The notes beneath the pieces were generated by a model. The model searched no databases. It saw nothing but the letters and a program-made list of their open reading frames with translations, and was not told the DNA's origin. From positions 62,001-126,000 of the forward strand of contig CACASE010000002.1 in the NCBI GenBank assembly GCA_902535165.1: a stretch of 64,000 nucleotides of DNA. Direction: 5' to 3'. This DNA comes from an uncultured Bacteroidota bacterium. Its GTDB lineage: Bacteria > Bacteroidota > Bacteroidia > Flavobacteriales > Flavobacteriaceae. Positions 54,264 to 62,443 of this stretch are shown piece by piece. The position numbers and the translations under genes are program-made. Position 1 is the stretch's first letter. Every line of letters starts with the position of its first letter.

Positions 54264-54680
54264 ATGACAATTGAAAATTTACAGCAAAACTTAATTGAAG
54301 ATTTTTCATTTTTTGAGGACTGGACTCAGAGATACGAATATATGATTGAGCTTTCAAAAGGTCTTGAAAAAATGGATGAGCAAATGAAAAATGATCAAAA
54401 TATAATAAAGGGATGTCAAAGTAAAGTTTGGTTACATGCTGAGTTGAATGAAGGAAAAATTAAATTTTTAGCTGATAGTGAAGCTATTATTACCAGAGGA
54501 ATTATTGCAATACTTCTTACAATTTTTAATAATAGAACACCCCAAGAAATTATTGAGTCTGATACTAACTTTATAGAAAAGATTGGGCTTAAAGAGCATC
54601 TATCACCAAATAGAGCTAATGGATTATATTCAATGATAAAGCAAATAAAATTTTATGCAATTGCATTTAATAAAAAATAA
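54264..54680 (+). CDS. sufE: Sulfur acceptor protein SufE
   Basis: Accepts persulfide from SufS and passes it to SufB. 138 residues with the active-site cysteine in IKGCQSKVWL and the family RANGL motif near the C-terminus. 19 bp after sufS. Confidence 0.94.
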   Translation: MTIENLQQNLIEDFSFFEDWTQRYEYMIELSKGLEKMDEQMKNDQNIIKGCQSKVWLHAELNEGKIKFLADSEAIITRGIIAILLTIFNNRTPQEIIESDTNFIEKIGLKEHLSPNRANGLYSMIKQIKFYAIAFNKK

Positions 54681-54683
54681 ATA

Positions 54684-55010
54684 ATGAGTGAAAAAATTAT
54701 AGACCCAAATAAATTAGGTGAAGAAATTGTAAAGGTTTTAAAAACAATTTTTGATCCGGAAATACCAGTTGATATATATGAACTTGGATTAATTTATGAT
54801 GTATTTGTAAATGAGGACAATGATGTAAAAATTTTAATGACCTTAACAACACCTAATTGTCCTGTAGCTGAGAGTTTACCTTTAGAGGTTAAAAATAAGA
54901 TTGCAGAAATTGAAGGCGTAAAAAGTTCTGAAGTTGAGATGACTTTTGATCCACCATGGACAAGAGATTTAATGAGTGAAGAAGCCAAGCTAGAATTAGG
55001 TTTTTTATAA
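54684..55010 (+). CDS. sufT: SUF-associated MIP18/DUF59 protein (SufT-like)
   Basis: 108-residue MIP18-family (DUF59) protein, associated with Fe-S cluster maturation. Conserved FDPEIPVDIYELGLIY, the cysteine-containing TTPNCPVAESLP, and VEMTFDPPWTRDLMSEEAKLELG. Part of the suf operon, 3 bp after sufE, directly abutting the DUF2480 gene. Confidence 0.92.
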   Translation: MSEKIIDPNKLGEEIVKVLKTIFDPEIPVDIYELGLIYDVFVNEDNDVKILMTLTTPNCPVAESLPLEVKNKIAEIEGVKSSEVEMTFDPPWTRDLMSEEAKLELGFL

Positions 55011-55520
55011 ATGAGTTTTGAGATAGAAAATAGAGTTTCAAAAAGTCCTATTCAGTCAATTGATTTATCAGATTTTCTGGTAAATAAAGAATTTGACAAT
55101 TTTGATATTAGAAACTGGTTAAAGGACGATCTGATTTTAATTGAAAAAGATTTTAGAAATCATGTTATATCGTTTGATTGGTCAATTTACAAAAACAAAC
55201 TTGTTTCAATAAGTTGTTCAACTGACGCTATAATTCCTGACTGGGCATTTATGTTGATTTCATCAGAATTAAATAAATTAAATATTAAAAATTTCATTGG
55301 ATCAACAGAAGACTTTGAAAATATATTAATGATTGAGGCTATAAATTCTATTGATTTATCTACTTATAAGAATAAACCAGTAATCATAAAAGGTTGTACA
55401 AATAAGAAATTCAAGAAATATTTCTATTCACTATTAATAGATAAAATTCAACCTGTTGCTAAAAGTATTATGTTTGGAGAAGCATGTTCATCAGTACCAA
55501 TATTTAAAGCAAAAAAATGA
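55011..55520 (+). CDS. DUF2480 family protein
   Basis: 169-residue protein matching DUF2480: ENRVSKSPIQSIDLSDFL, FDIRNWLKDDLILIEKDFR, and a C-terminus with VIIKGCTNK and FGEACSSVPIFKA. Almost always linked to suf genes in Bacteroidota, so a role in Fe-S metabolism is likely; two conserved cysteines (in KGC and EACSSVP) could matter. No known biochemical activity. Overlaps the next gene by 4 bp. Confidence 0.88.
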   Translation: MSFEIENRVSKSPIQSIDLSDFLVNKEFDNFDIRNWLKDDLILIEKDFRNHVISFDWSIYKNKLVSISCSTDAIIPDWAFMLISSELNKLNIKNFIGSTEDFENILMIEAINSIDLSTYKNKPVIIKGCTNKKFKKYFYSLLIDKIQPVAKSIMFGEACSSVPIFKAKK

Positions 55521-56416
55521 AAATTTTATTATTTATTTTTACGCTCACTTTATATATCTCGCCTGTTCTATCTCAAAATAATGAAGTCAAAGATTCTCTG
55601 AATTTGAACTGGTCTCTTTCAGGAAAATTCACTTTTTTAGGAAACCAATCAAGTTATAGTTATTGGACTGCTGGAGGCCAAACAAGTGTTTCTGGAACAG
55701 TAAAAATTGATTATGATTTTAATTATGAAAAAAATGGATGGAATTGGGATACCAAGTTAATTACAGCCTATGGACTAAATAGTATTGGTGGAAGTAAATT
55801 TTTAAAGAAAACAGATGATAAGCTTGAAATAAACTCACTATTGGGAAAACAATTTACTAACAATCTTATTGGAAACTGGAGCTACTCAAGTTTTATAAAT
55901 TTCAAGACACAATGGACCAAAGGATACAGATTTAGAAAGAATAGTGAAGGGCAAGAAGAAAGAACTGAACTGACAAGATTTTTATCTCCTGCATATCTTC
56001 AAATTGGTATAGGTTTATATTGGAAAAAAAATAAAGATCTCTGGATAAATATCGCACCAGTTACAGGTCGATTAATCATTGTAAATCGATTTTTCACCAA
56101 TAATTTAGAGCCTAACAAAGAATATTTTGGTGTTAAAAAAGGACAAAACAGCAGATTTGAGTTAGGAGCTTCCATAAGATCCTTTTTTAAATTTGAGCTA
56201 CTAGAAAATGTAGATGTTACAAATAGAGTGAGTTTATACTCTGATTACCTAAACAATCCATCTAATATTGATCTCGATTACACCATTAATACCGTGATGA
56301 AAGTTAACAAGTATCTTACAACTAATTTGATTATTCAGTTTATATATGATGATAACTCTGTTAAAAGACTTCAAGTAAGAGAAGTAATGGGGATTGGAAT
56401 TAGCTTGGATATCTAA
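55517..56416 (+). CDS. DUF3078 exported beta-rich protein
   Basis: 299 residues with a signal peptide (ILLFIFTLTLYISPVLSQ) and a beta-rich body: FLGNQSSYSYWTAGGQTSVSG, then alternating amphipathic strands as in an outer membrane beta-barrel, and the family ending (VMGIGISLDI). DUF3078 is typical of Bacteroidota and follows DUF2480 in many genomes. Function unknown. Shares the stop tetranucleotide CTAA with convergent hflX. Confidence 0.85.
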   Translation: MKILLFIFTLTLYISPVLSQNNEVKDSLNLNWSLSGKFTFLGNQSSYSYWTAGGQTSVSGTVKIDYDFNYEKNGWNWDTKLITAYGLNSIGGSKFLKKTDDKLEINSLLGKQFTNNLIGNWSYSSFINFKTQWTKGYRFRKNSEGQEERTELTRFLSPAYLQIGIGLYWKKNKDLWINIAPVTGRLIIVNRFFTNNLEPNKEYFGVKKGQNSRFELGASIRSFFKFELLENVDVTNRVSLYSDYLNNPSNIDLDYTINTVMKVNKYLTTNLIIQFIYDDNSVKRLQVREVMGIGISLDI

Positions 56417-57549
56417 TCTATCTCAGGATATAAGAAATTATTGTAAGGGAATCTTTTGACATGGATGTTTCTTACATATTTATAAATTTTTTCTTTCAAT
56501 TCATTAATATTTGTTTTTTTTTCAGCTGATATATATACTCTGCTTTTTAACTTATTTGATTTAATGAAAGAATCATCTTCTAATCTGTCTATCTTGTTAA
56601 ATACTAAAATGGAAGGCTTATCAATACTATCAATTTGTCCTAATATTTCATTTACAGAATCAATATGTTCTTCGTAATTAGGGTGTGAAATATCCACAAT
56701 ATGCAGCAATAAATCGGACTCTGTAATTTCATTAAGTGTACTTTTAAATGATTCGACGAGTTGGGTTGGCAATTTTCTAATAAATCCAACGGTATCTGTT
56801 AACAGAAATGGAAGATTACCGATTACCATTTTTCTCACTGTTGTATCAAGAGTTGCAAAAAGTTTATTTTCAGCAAATACATCGGATTTAGTAATTAAAT
56901 TCATCAATGTTGACTTGCCAACATTTGTATAGCCAACCAATGCCACACGAACCAAACTTCCTCGATTTCCTCTTTGAACTGACATTTGCTTATCTATACT
57001 TGATAGTCTTTTTTTTAGTAGACTAATTTTATCACGAACAATCCTTCTGTCTGTCTCGATTTCAGTTTCACCAGGTCCTCTCATGCCAATACCACCTTTC
57101 TGTCTTTCAAGGTGAGTCCATAGTCCTTTCAATCTTGGCATTAAGTACTGATATTGAGCTAATTCAACTTGATTTTTAGCATAGCTAGTTTTTGCTCTTT
57201 GTGCAAAAATATCTAAAATTAAACCTGTTCGATCAATTATTTTTGAACGTAAAATCTTTTCTAAATTTAATTGTTGAGTAGGCGATAGCTCATCATCAAA
57301 AATGACTGAACCTATATCGTTTTTAATACAGTAGTTTTGAATTTCAATTATTTTTCCAGATCCAATAAAAGTTTTTGGGTTTGGTTTATCAACCCTTTGT
57401 ATAAATCTTTTTGACACATGACCACCGGCAGTTTCAGTTAAAAATGATAATTCATTTAAATAGTCATTTACAATTGTTTCACTTTGAACACTATTGATTA
57501 TTCCTATCAAAATAGCCTTCTCATAGCTGATTTTATTATTTTCAATCAA
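56413..57549 (-). CDS. hflX: Ribosome-associated GTPase HflX
   Basis: GTPase that splits stalled or hibernating 70S ribosomes. 378 residues: an N-terminal nucleotide-binding-like domain with VIFDDELSPTQQLNLE, the glycine-rich GGIGMRGPGETEIETDRR linker, then the G domain with GYTNVGKSTLMN, LTDTVGFIRKLP and NKID. Typical length and order. Confidence 0.95.
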   Translation of the reverse strand: MIENNKISYEKAILIGIINSVQSETIVNDYLNELSFLTETAGGHVSKRFIQRVDKPNPKTFIGSGKIIEIQNYCIKNDIGSVIFDDELSPTQQLNLEKILRSKIIDRTGLILDIFAQRAKTSYAKNQVELAQYQYLMPRLKGLWTHLERQKGGIGMRGPGETEIETDRRIVRDKISLLKKRLSSIDKQMSVQRGNRGSLVRVALVGYTNVGKSTLMNLITKSDVFAENKLFATLDTTVRKMVIGNLPFLLTDTVGFIRKLPTQLVESFKSTLNEITESDLLLHIVDISHPNYEEHIDSVNEILGQIDSIDKPSILVFNKIDRLEDDSFIKSNKLKSRVYISAEKKTNINELKEKIYKYVRNIHVKRFPYNNFLYPEID

Positions 57550-57552
57550 ATT

Positions 57553-58317
57553 TTAATTTTTGAAATATTTAAGTTCAAGTGAATCATCTTTAAAATGAAG
57601 AAAGGAGTAGTGTTTTATCCAATCACCTGTGTTGTAATAGTATGAATTATTATCTAATTCAATTTTTAAAGGCAAATGCCTATGTCCAAAAATAAAGAAA
57701 TCATAATGTTTACTCTTTAGTTGTTTCATAGAGAAATGGTACAACATTTCATTTTCTTTAGATGTAAATTTTATATTGTTACCTGATAAAATTTTATTTT
57801 TTCTTGATAAAAATTTACCTAAAGGAATACCAAACCATGGATAATTTATTCTAAAAAGAAAAATAAATAGTGGATTTCTGAAAATTCTCTTTAAGAATTT
57901 GTATTTAAAATCTCCAGGTCCCAAACCATCTCCATGCCCGATAAAAAATAACTTATTGTTAATTTTAAACTCAGTAGGCTTTTTTATGACTTCCATACCA
58001 ATTTCTTTTGTAAAGTAATCTCTAGTCCAATAATCATGATTCCCTACAAAAAAATAAATTTTAATTCCTGAATCAGAAAGTTCAGCTAATTTTCCTAAAA
58101 CTCTAGTAAAGCCTTTTGGTACCGAATTGTAATATTCAAACCAAAAATCAAAAAGATCACCTAATAAAAAAATTACCTGAGCATCTTTTTTAATTATGTC
58201 AAGCCATGATACGAATAGTTTTTCTCTTATTATGCTTTCAGAAAAATTAGGGGCTCCAAGATGATTATCAGATGAAAAATAAATACTCTTGCCTTTATTT
58301 AATTTAATATTAATCAT
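57553..58317 (-). CDS. lpxH: UDP-2,3-diacylglucosamine diphosphatase-like metallophosphoesterase
   Basis: 254-residue calcineurin-like phosphoesterase. Metal-binding motifs in order: SDNHLG, LGDLFDFW, VGNHDYW, IGHGDG and FGHRHLPL. This set matches LpxH, which makes lipid X in lipid A synthesis; two hydrophobic stretches (about 147-165) may contact membrane. The gene starts within the stop of the DUF2452 gene (ATGA overlap). Confidence 0.85.
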   Translation of the reverse strand: MINIKLNKGKSIYFSSDNHLGAPNFSESIIREKLFVSWLDIIKKDAQVIFLLGDLFDFWFEYYNSVPKGFTRVLGKLAELSDSGIKIYFFVGNHDYWTRDYFTKEIGMEVIKKPTEFKINNKLFFIGHGDGLGPGDFKYKFLKRIFRNPLFIFLFRINYPWFGIPLGKFLSRKNKILSGNNIKFTSKENEMLYHFSMKQLKSKHYDFFIFGHRHLPLKIELDNNSYYYNTGDWIKHYSFLHFKDDSLELKYFKN

Positions 58318-58706
58318 TTAGATTTTAAATCAATTTTTTCCCATTTATCATTTGAATCTAATCTAAAAGATCCAATATATATCATATTCCATTCATCAGG
58401 ACTAATAATTGATAAAAAAAGTTTTTCATCATCTCTCTGGTATAAATGATAAATTTCTCCCTTATCTGGCTTGAAACTAAAACTGGAGTTGTAAATCAAT
58501 TTATTCCACTCATAAGAATCAATTAATTCCTGATATTCTTTTTTTATTTCCTCATATCTTGACTTAAAGTAGTCATTAGTTTTTAAGATCTTTTCTTGTT
58601 TAAATGATGTAAGATCTGTTGGCTTTATAACCGGAGCTCCTACATTAGAAGCATAGGGTAGAATATTTGGATTATCTGCTACTTGATCTGGTTTTTTTTT
58701 AGCCAT
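58314..58706 (-). CDS. DUF2452 family protein
   Basis: 130 residues. The start KKKPDQVADNPNILPYASNVGAP and the C-terminal GEIYHLY, FLSIISPDEWN, YIGSFRLDSNDKW match DUF2452, a small family found mainly in Bacteroidota. No catalytic motif, signal peptide or membrane segment is visible; the middle is helical and charged. Coupled to lpxH by a 4-bp overlap. Function unknown. Confidence 0.8.
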   Translation of the reverse strand: MAKKKPDQVADNPNILPYASNVGAPVIKPTDLTSFKQEKILKTNDYFKSRYEEIKKEYQELIDSYEWNKLIYNSSFSFKPDKGEIYHLYQRDDEKLFLSIISPDEWNMIYIGSFRLDSNDKWEKIDLKSK

Positions 58707-58727
58707 AATTGTACAAAATTAAACAAT

Positions 58728-59249
58728 CTATTTTAAGCGCTTTTCATAGCAGTTGAAAGGCATTTCACTTTGATCTCTAAAATATATTTGTCCAAGTTTT
58801 TCATAACCAATATTAGAATAAAAATTATTATTTTTTTTGTTCATGCTAAATGTATCCAAGCGAATGGAATCACAATTACTTTCAATCGCATTATTTTCAA
58901 TAAAATTCATGATTTCTTTTGCATATCCTAAACCTTGATACTTTGGATGAACTGCTAATCTGTGCACATACAAATTTTTTTTAGTAGGTGCTATCCAATC
59001 AATTTTTGTGTAAAAATCATCCATTTGATCTGTAACTGATACACATCCTAATATTTTATTCTCCTTGATTAGCACAAGTAAATATTCATTTTTAATATCG
59101 TTATGAAAAGTTTCTTTATTTGGGTATTTATCATTCCACTGATAAATTTTTTTTGATATCATATCCTGTGTACAAGATTTAATTATTCGCATTACAAGGT
59201 CAAGATCCTCTAAATTTGCTTTTCTTATAAATACTTTCTCACTTTTCAT
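58728..59249 (-). CDS. GNAT family N-acetyltransferase
   Basis: About 173 residues with the GNAT fold: FIRKANLEDLDLVMRII at the start, and the acetyl-CoA-binding RLAVHPKYQGLGYAKEIM, followed by IRLDTFSMNKKNNNFYSNIGYE. Substrate unknown. Two consecutive ATGs (59252 and 59249) are possible starts; both overlap the upstream oxidoreductase gene, suggesting coupled translation. Confidence 0.87.
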   Translation of the reverse strand: MKSEKVFIRKANLEDLDLVMRIIKSCTQDMISKKIYQWNDKYPNKETFHNDIKNEYLLVLIKENKILGCVSVTDQMDDFYTKIDWIAPTKKNLYVHRLAVHPKYQGLGYAKEIMNFIENNAIESNCDSIRLDTFSMNKKNNNFYSNIGYEKLGQIYFRDQSEMPFNCYEKRLK

Positions 59250-61074
59250 CATGAATTAATTGACCTTCAAAATCAACTTTAAAACTTTTAAAAGGATTTA
59301 AAAAATAATCCACAATTATAGCAAATTCTCCTCTCATCATAATCCTATTTTTATCAAAATTGGAAAGACCTAAATCTACCCAGGCTTGTTCGTAATTTTT
59401 AATTTTTGGGTTTGATATTAAGGAAATCCATTTAAAAACGGAATTAATTTTTAAATCACTTAATGGAAACTCATCTAAGTCATAATAATCTGCAAGGTCT
59501 GACTTCAACAAATTAAATTCAATATCTTTCTCTGGATAAAACCAAGTTTGATTAGACCATCCTACATTTAAACCTGTTCCTCTTAAAATTCCAGTAGATC
59601 CAATTCTTTGGTATGCTTTAAAAAAAGTATGGTTTTTCTCCACATCAAGGAAGGGCTGAATATATCCACCACTGTCTAAAAATTTTGATTGAATAGTTCT
59701 AATATCTATTTGTTGTGTATTTATATTTTTATTGACTGCTTCAGATGCTATTAATCCTGCAATTTGTCCAATCTGCAGAACAATAGGTTGAAGTCTGGTC
59801 GTTCCATTTACCAAATTTGAAACGGAAATTGATTTTTCTGCTACCAAAAAATTAGGATTCTTTTTTGAAATGATTGAACCAATTGGTAAGGTGTACGAAG
59901 GAATTGGATAAAATGAGAGCTGTGGTAAACTTTTTTTATTTGGATGTGCGTCATGATGATGGTCTACTGGATAGTCTCCAACTAAAACACCAGTTCTGTA
60001 TAAAGGATTAATCTGATCATATGGTTTCTTTATGTAATTAAGTGAAAAAGTCGTAACACCACGAATTCTTCTTGCTTCTCTGTAATATGGAATTAAAGGA
60101 AAATTATCTTTAGTATCGTATTCTTCATCACTGATTGAATAATTATCAAAACCCAATTCATTTTGAATATAGTACAGGTATCTCATTGATTTTTCCTTAG
60201 CTTTTTTAAAAACTACTTTTCTTTGATCTTCGTTCATCTCCAAAAGATTTGAATAATAGTCATTTCCATAGATTGGCCAGTTGATCATTATTTTACCATT
60301 TGGTAATTTACCATAATTCATCATCTGATCTGGTGACCATAAAGCTTTATCAGATTCAGGGCAATTGATTGACGAGGTTGAGCAATAAAATTCTGATGGA
60401 TCATAATTAATAGGCTTTTCAATTTTCATGCTCTTTCCAAAATTCTTTAAAATCATTACATAAGTTAAATCTTGGATAATATCATTCTTCTCATCTGGTG
60501 CAATATCTTCACCATACGTTAGTTTGTTATCCATACCAATGTCATAATCTTCATCTAACATAGGAAGAATATCTCCAAGCTCAGTGGCGTCTATAAGAAC
60601 CTTTGATGAAAAATTGCCTTTTGAAGAGTTTACATTGAAATTATAATCTCCTTCAGTTTGAACAACAGAGTTTACTTTGGAGCTATACAATATTTTTAAA
60701 TTCTTTTCTTTACTTGCAATTGCTTTTAAAATTTCATTTCCAACTCTTGGCTCAAATAAAACATTACTAACCCATCCAGTCTTTAAAGCATCTGAACTTC
60801 CATAATGAGATACTAAACTATCTTTAAATTCACCCCAGAACCCTGATGGTAGTTTATAGTTACCATCCACTGCACTAACTCCAGCTGATGTGAGCATACC
60901 TCCTAACCAATTAGTCTCTTCAATCAGAAGTGTCTTTACGCCATTTCTAGAGGATTCTACAGCAGCAGAGGTTCCACCTGCTCCTCCACCAACAATTATT
61001 ATATCATATTCACTTGAATCATCACACGAAAAAAAAATTATTACAATTAATAAAATGATTCTATTAAATCGCAT
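59239..61074 (-). CDS. Exported FAD-dependent oxidoreductase (FAD_oxidored family), lipoprotein
   Basis: About 611 residues. A lipoprotein signal (IILLIVIIFFSC) precedes the dinucleotide-binding DIIIVGGGAGGTSAAVESS, and TNWLGGMLTSAGVSAVDGN matches the FAD-dependent oxidoreductase family of Pfam FAD_oxidored. Later stretches include VLIDATELGDI and a late PIVLQIGQIAGLIASEAV. Such exported enzymes are often near glycan-degradation genes, but the substrate cannot be read. The ATG at 61074 is preferred to the TTG at 61092. It is followed by GNAT and preceded by the phosphatase-like gene on the same strand. Confidence 0.85.
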   Translation of the reverse strand: MRFNRIILLIVIIFFSCDDSSEYDIIIVGGGAGGTSAAVESSRNGVKTLLIEETNWLGGMLTSAGVSAVDGNYKLPSGFWGEFKDSLVSHYGSSDALKTGWVSNVLFEPRVGNEILKAIASKEKNLKILYSSKVNSVVQTEGDYNFNVNSSKGNFSSKVLIDATELGDILPMLDEDYDIGMDNKLTYGEDIAPDEKNDIIQDLTYVMILKNFGKSMKIEKPINYDPSEFYCSTSSINCPESDKALWSPDQMMNYGKLPNGKIMINWPIYGNDYYSNLLEMNEDQRKVVFKKAKEKSMRYLYYIQNELGFDNYSISDEEYDTKDNFPLIPYYREARRIRGVTTFSLNYIKKPYDQINPLYRTGVLVGDYPVDHHHDAHPNKKSLPQLSFYPIPSYTLPIGSIISKKNPNFLVAEKSISVSNLVNGTTRLQPIVLQIGQIAGLIASEAVNKNINTQQIDIRTIQSKFLDSGGYIQPFLDVEKNHTFFKAYQRIGSTGILRGTGLNVGWSNQTWFYPEKDIEFNLLKSDLADYYDLDEFPLSDLKINSVFKWISLISNPKIKNYEQAWVDLGLSNFDKNRIMMRGEFAIIVDYFLNPFKSFKVDFEGQLIHDEK

Positions 61075-61101
61075 AAAAAAATTATTAATCAAGTTAGAAG
61101 T

Positions 61102-62433
61102 TTATTTTAAAGTTTTGATTCCAGTAGTAAAATCTTTGGTGATAATAGCCATATCATATTCGTCGCCCAATGCTGTATAAGCTTTATATATCAATGATTC
61201 ATCTTCAATCGAGATAACTTGAAAAAATTGCATTTGTTCACCTATCTTGTTTGATAAATATCCATCAGTCTTATAATCCTCTAATTGTTCTAAACCAATC
61301 TTGTATTGCTTAGGACCACTAACTGATGTAATATATAACGTATTGAAATTTCCTGATTTATTTTCATCCTGAGATTTTACTGGTACATGACCTCTAGCGT
61401 ATGTATGATCATGCCCATTAAGTACCAAATCAACACCATATTTGTCAAACAATGGCTTCCAATTTTTTCTAGCAAATTCAAAATCCCTTCCCTCTGCTGG
61501 TGAAAAAACTGAATGGTGGCAAGTTACAATCTTCCATTTTGCATCACTTTTACTCAATTTTTCTTCAATGTATGCCGTTTGCTTTTCAAGGAAATCTGTA
61601 GAATTTAAGACGAGTATTAGTACGTCCTGATATTCTACTGTGTAAACTGTTTCATGTAATTTTTTATGTAAACTCTCCTCAACAGGTAACGTAAATTGAG
61701 GTCTCCATTGTACAGATAGTCTTTTAGGGCTTAATCCATTAATTCTTTGAAATTCATGATTTCCGACAACAGGAATTGCAGTCCACTGACTATGTATAAA
61801 ACCACCAGCCTTAAACCACTGTGCCCACTCATAATCTCTGTGGGCAGTATCAACCATATCACCTGCATGTATAACAAAAGCAGCATTTGGAGCAGTTTGA
61901 TAAGCCATCCTAATTACTCTTGACCAGTGATTTAATATATCATTTTGCGCATCCCCAAAATAAACAAATTGAGTTGGACTGTAACCTGTTTTTGCAGTTT
62001 TAAATTGAATCCATTCTGACCAATTTTTTCCATCTCCAACTCTATATGCATATATTGTATTTGGATTAAGATCATCAAAAATTACACTATGATAATTCAC
62101 TACAAAAGACTTATTTGTCTTATAAACTCCTAAATCAAATTCTTCAGTAATTGCATTATAGTTTTTAGCATTTTCAGTAAATTTCGAATTAACTCCGGAA
62201 ATTGCTATTTGAGCAATAGCATTTTTTACAGAAGAATCCGTTCGCCAAGTCACTGCCCTTGTGGATGAAGGATCTCCATTGAAATTAAGCATTATTCTAT
62301 CAGGATCCTTACTTGGTATTTCCCAATGATGTAAACCTAATCGGTGATCCTTGTTAAAATGAGAAAACTCTTGTGCATTTATAAATAAACTATAAATAAA
62401 AACAACTAAAAAAATAGATTGAAACTTATTCAA
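61102..62433 (-). CDS. Purple acid phosphatase-like metallophosphoesterase
   Basis: About 443 residues with a signal peptide (FQSIFLVVFIYSLFINAQ). A fibronectin-like N-domain (about 55-150, with STRAVTWRTDSS) precedes the dinuclear phosphoesterase domain: YFGDAQND, HAGDMVDTAHRDYEW, PVVGNHEF, TCHHSVFS and NGHDHTYARGH. This is the purple acid phosphatase layout; exported phosphate release is likely. The TTG at 62433 lies just after the upstream stop and gives a compact signal peptide; the ATG at 62472 would overlap the upstream gene by 29 bp and adds 13 residues. Confidence 0.85.
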   Translation of the reverse strand: MNKFQSIFLVVFIYSLFINAQEFSHFNKDHRLGLHHWEIPSKDPDRIMLNFNGDPSSTRAVTWRTDSSVKNAIAQIAISGVNSKFTENAKNYNAITEEFDLGVYKTNKSFVVNYHSVIFDDLNPNTIYAYRVGDGKNWSEWIQFKTAKTGYSPTQFVYFGDAQNDILNHWSRVIRMAYQTAPNAAFVIHAGDMVDTAHRDYEWAQWFKAGGFIHSQWTAIPVVGNHEFQRINGLSPKRLSVQWRPQFTLPVEESLHKKLHETVYTVEYQDVLILVLNSTDFLEKQTAYIEEKLSKSDAKWKIVTCHHSVFSPAEGRDFEFARKNWKPLFDKYGVDLVLNGHDHTYARGHVPVKSQDENKSGNFNTLYITSVSGPKQYKIGLEQLEDYKTDGYLSNKIGEQMQFFQVISIEDESLIYKAYTALGDEYDMAIITKDFTTGIKTLK

Positions 62434-62443
62434 TATGCTAAAA

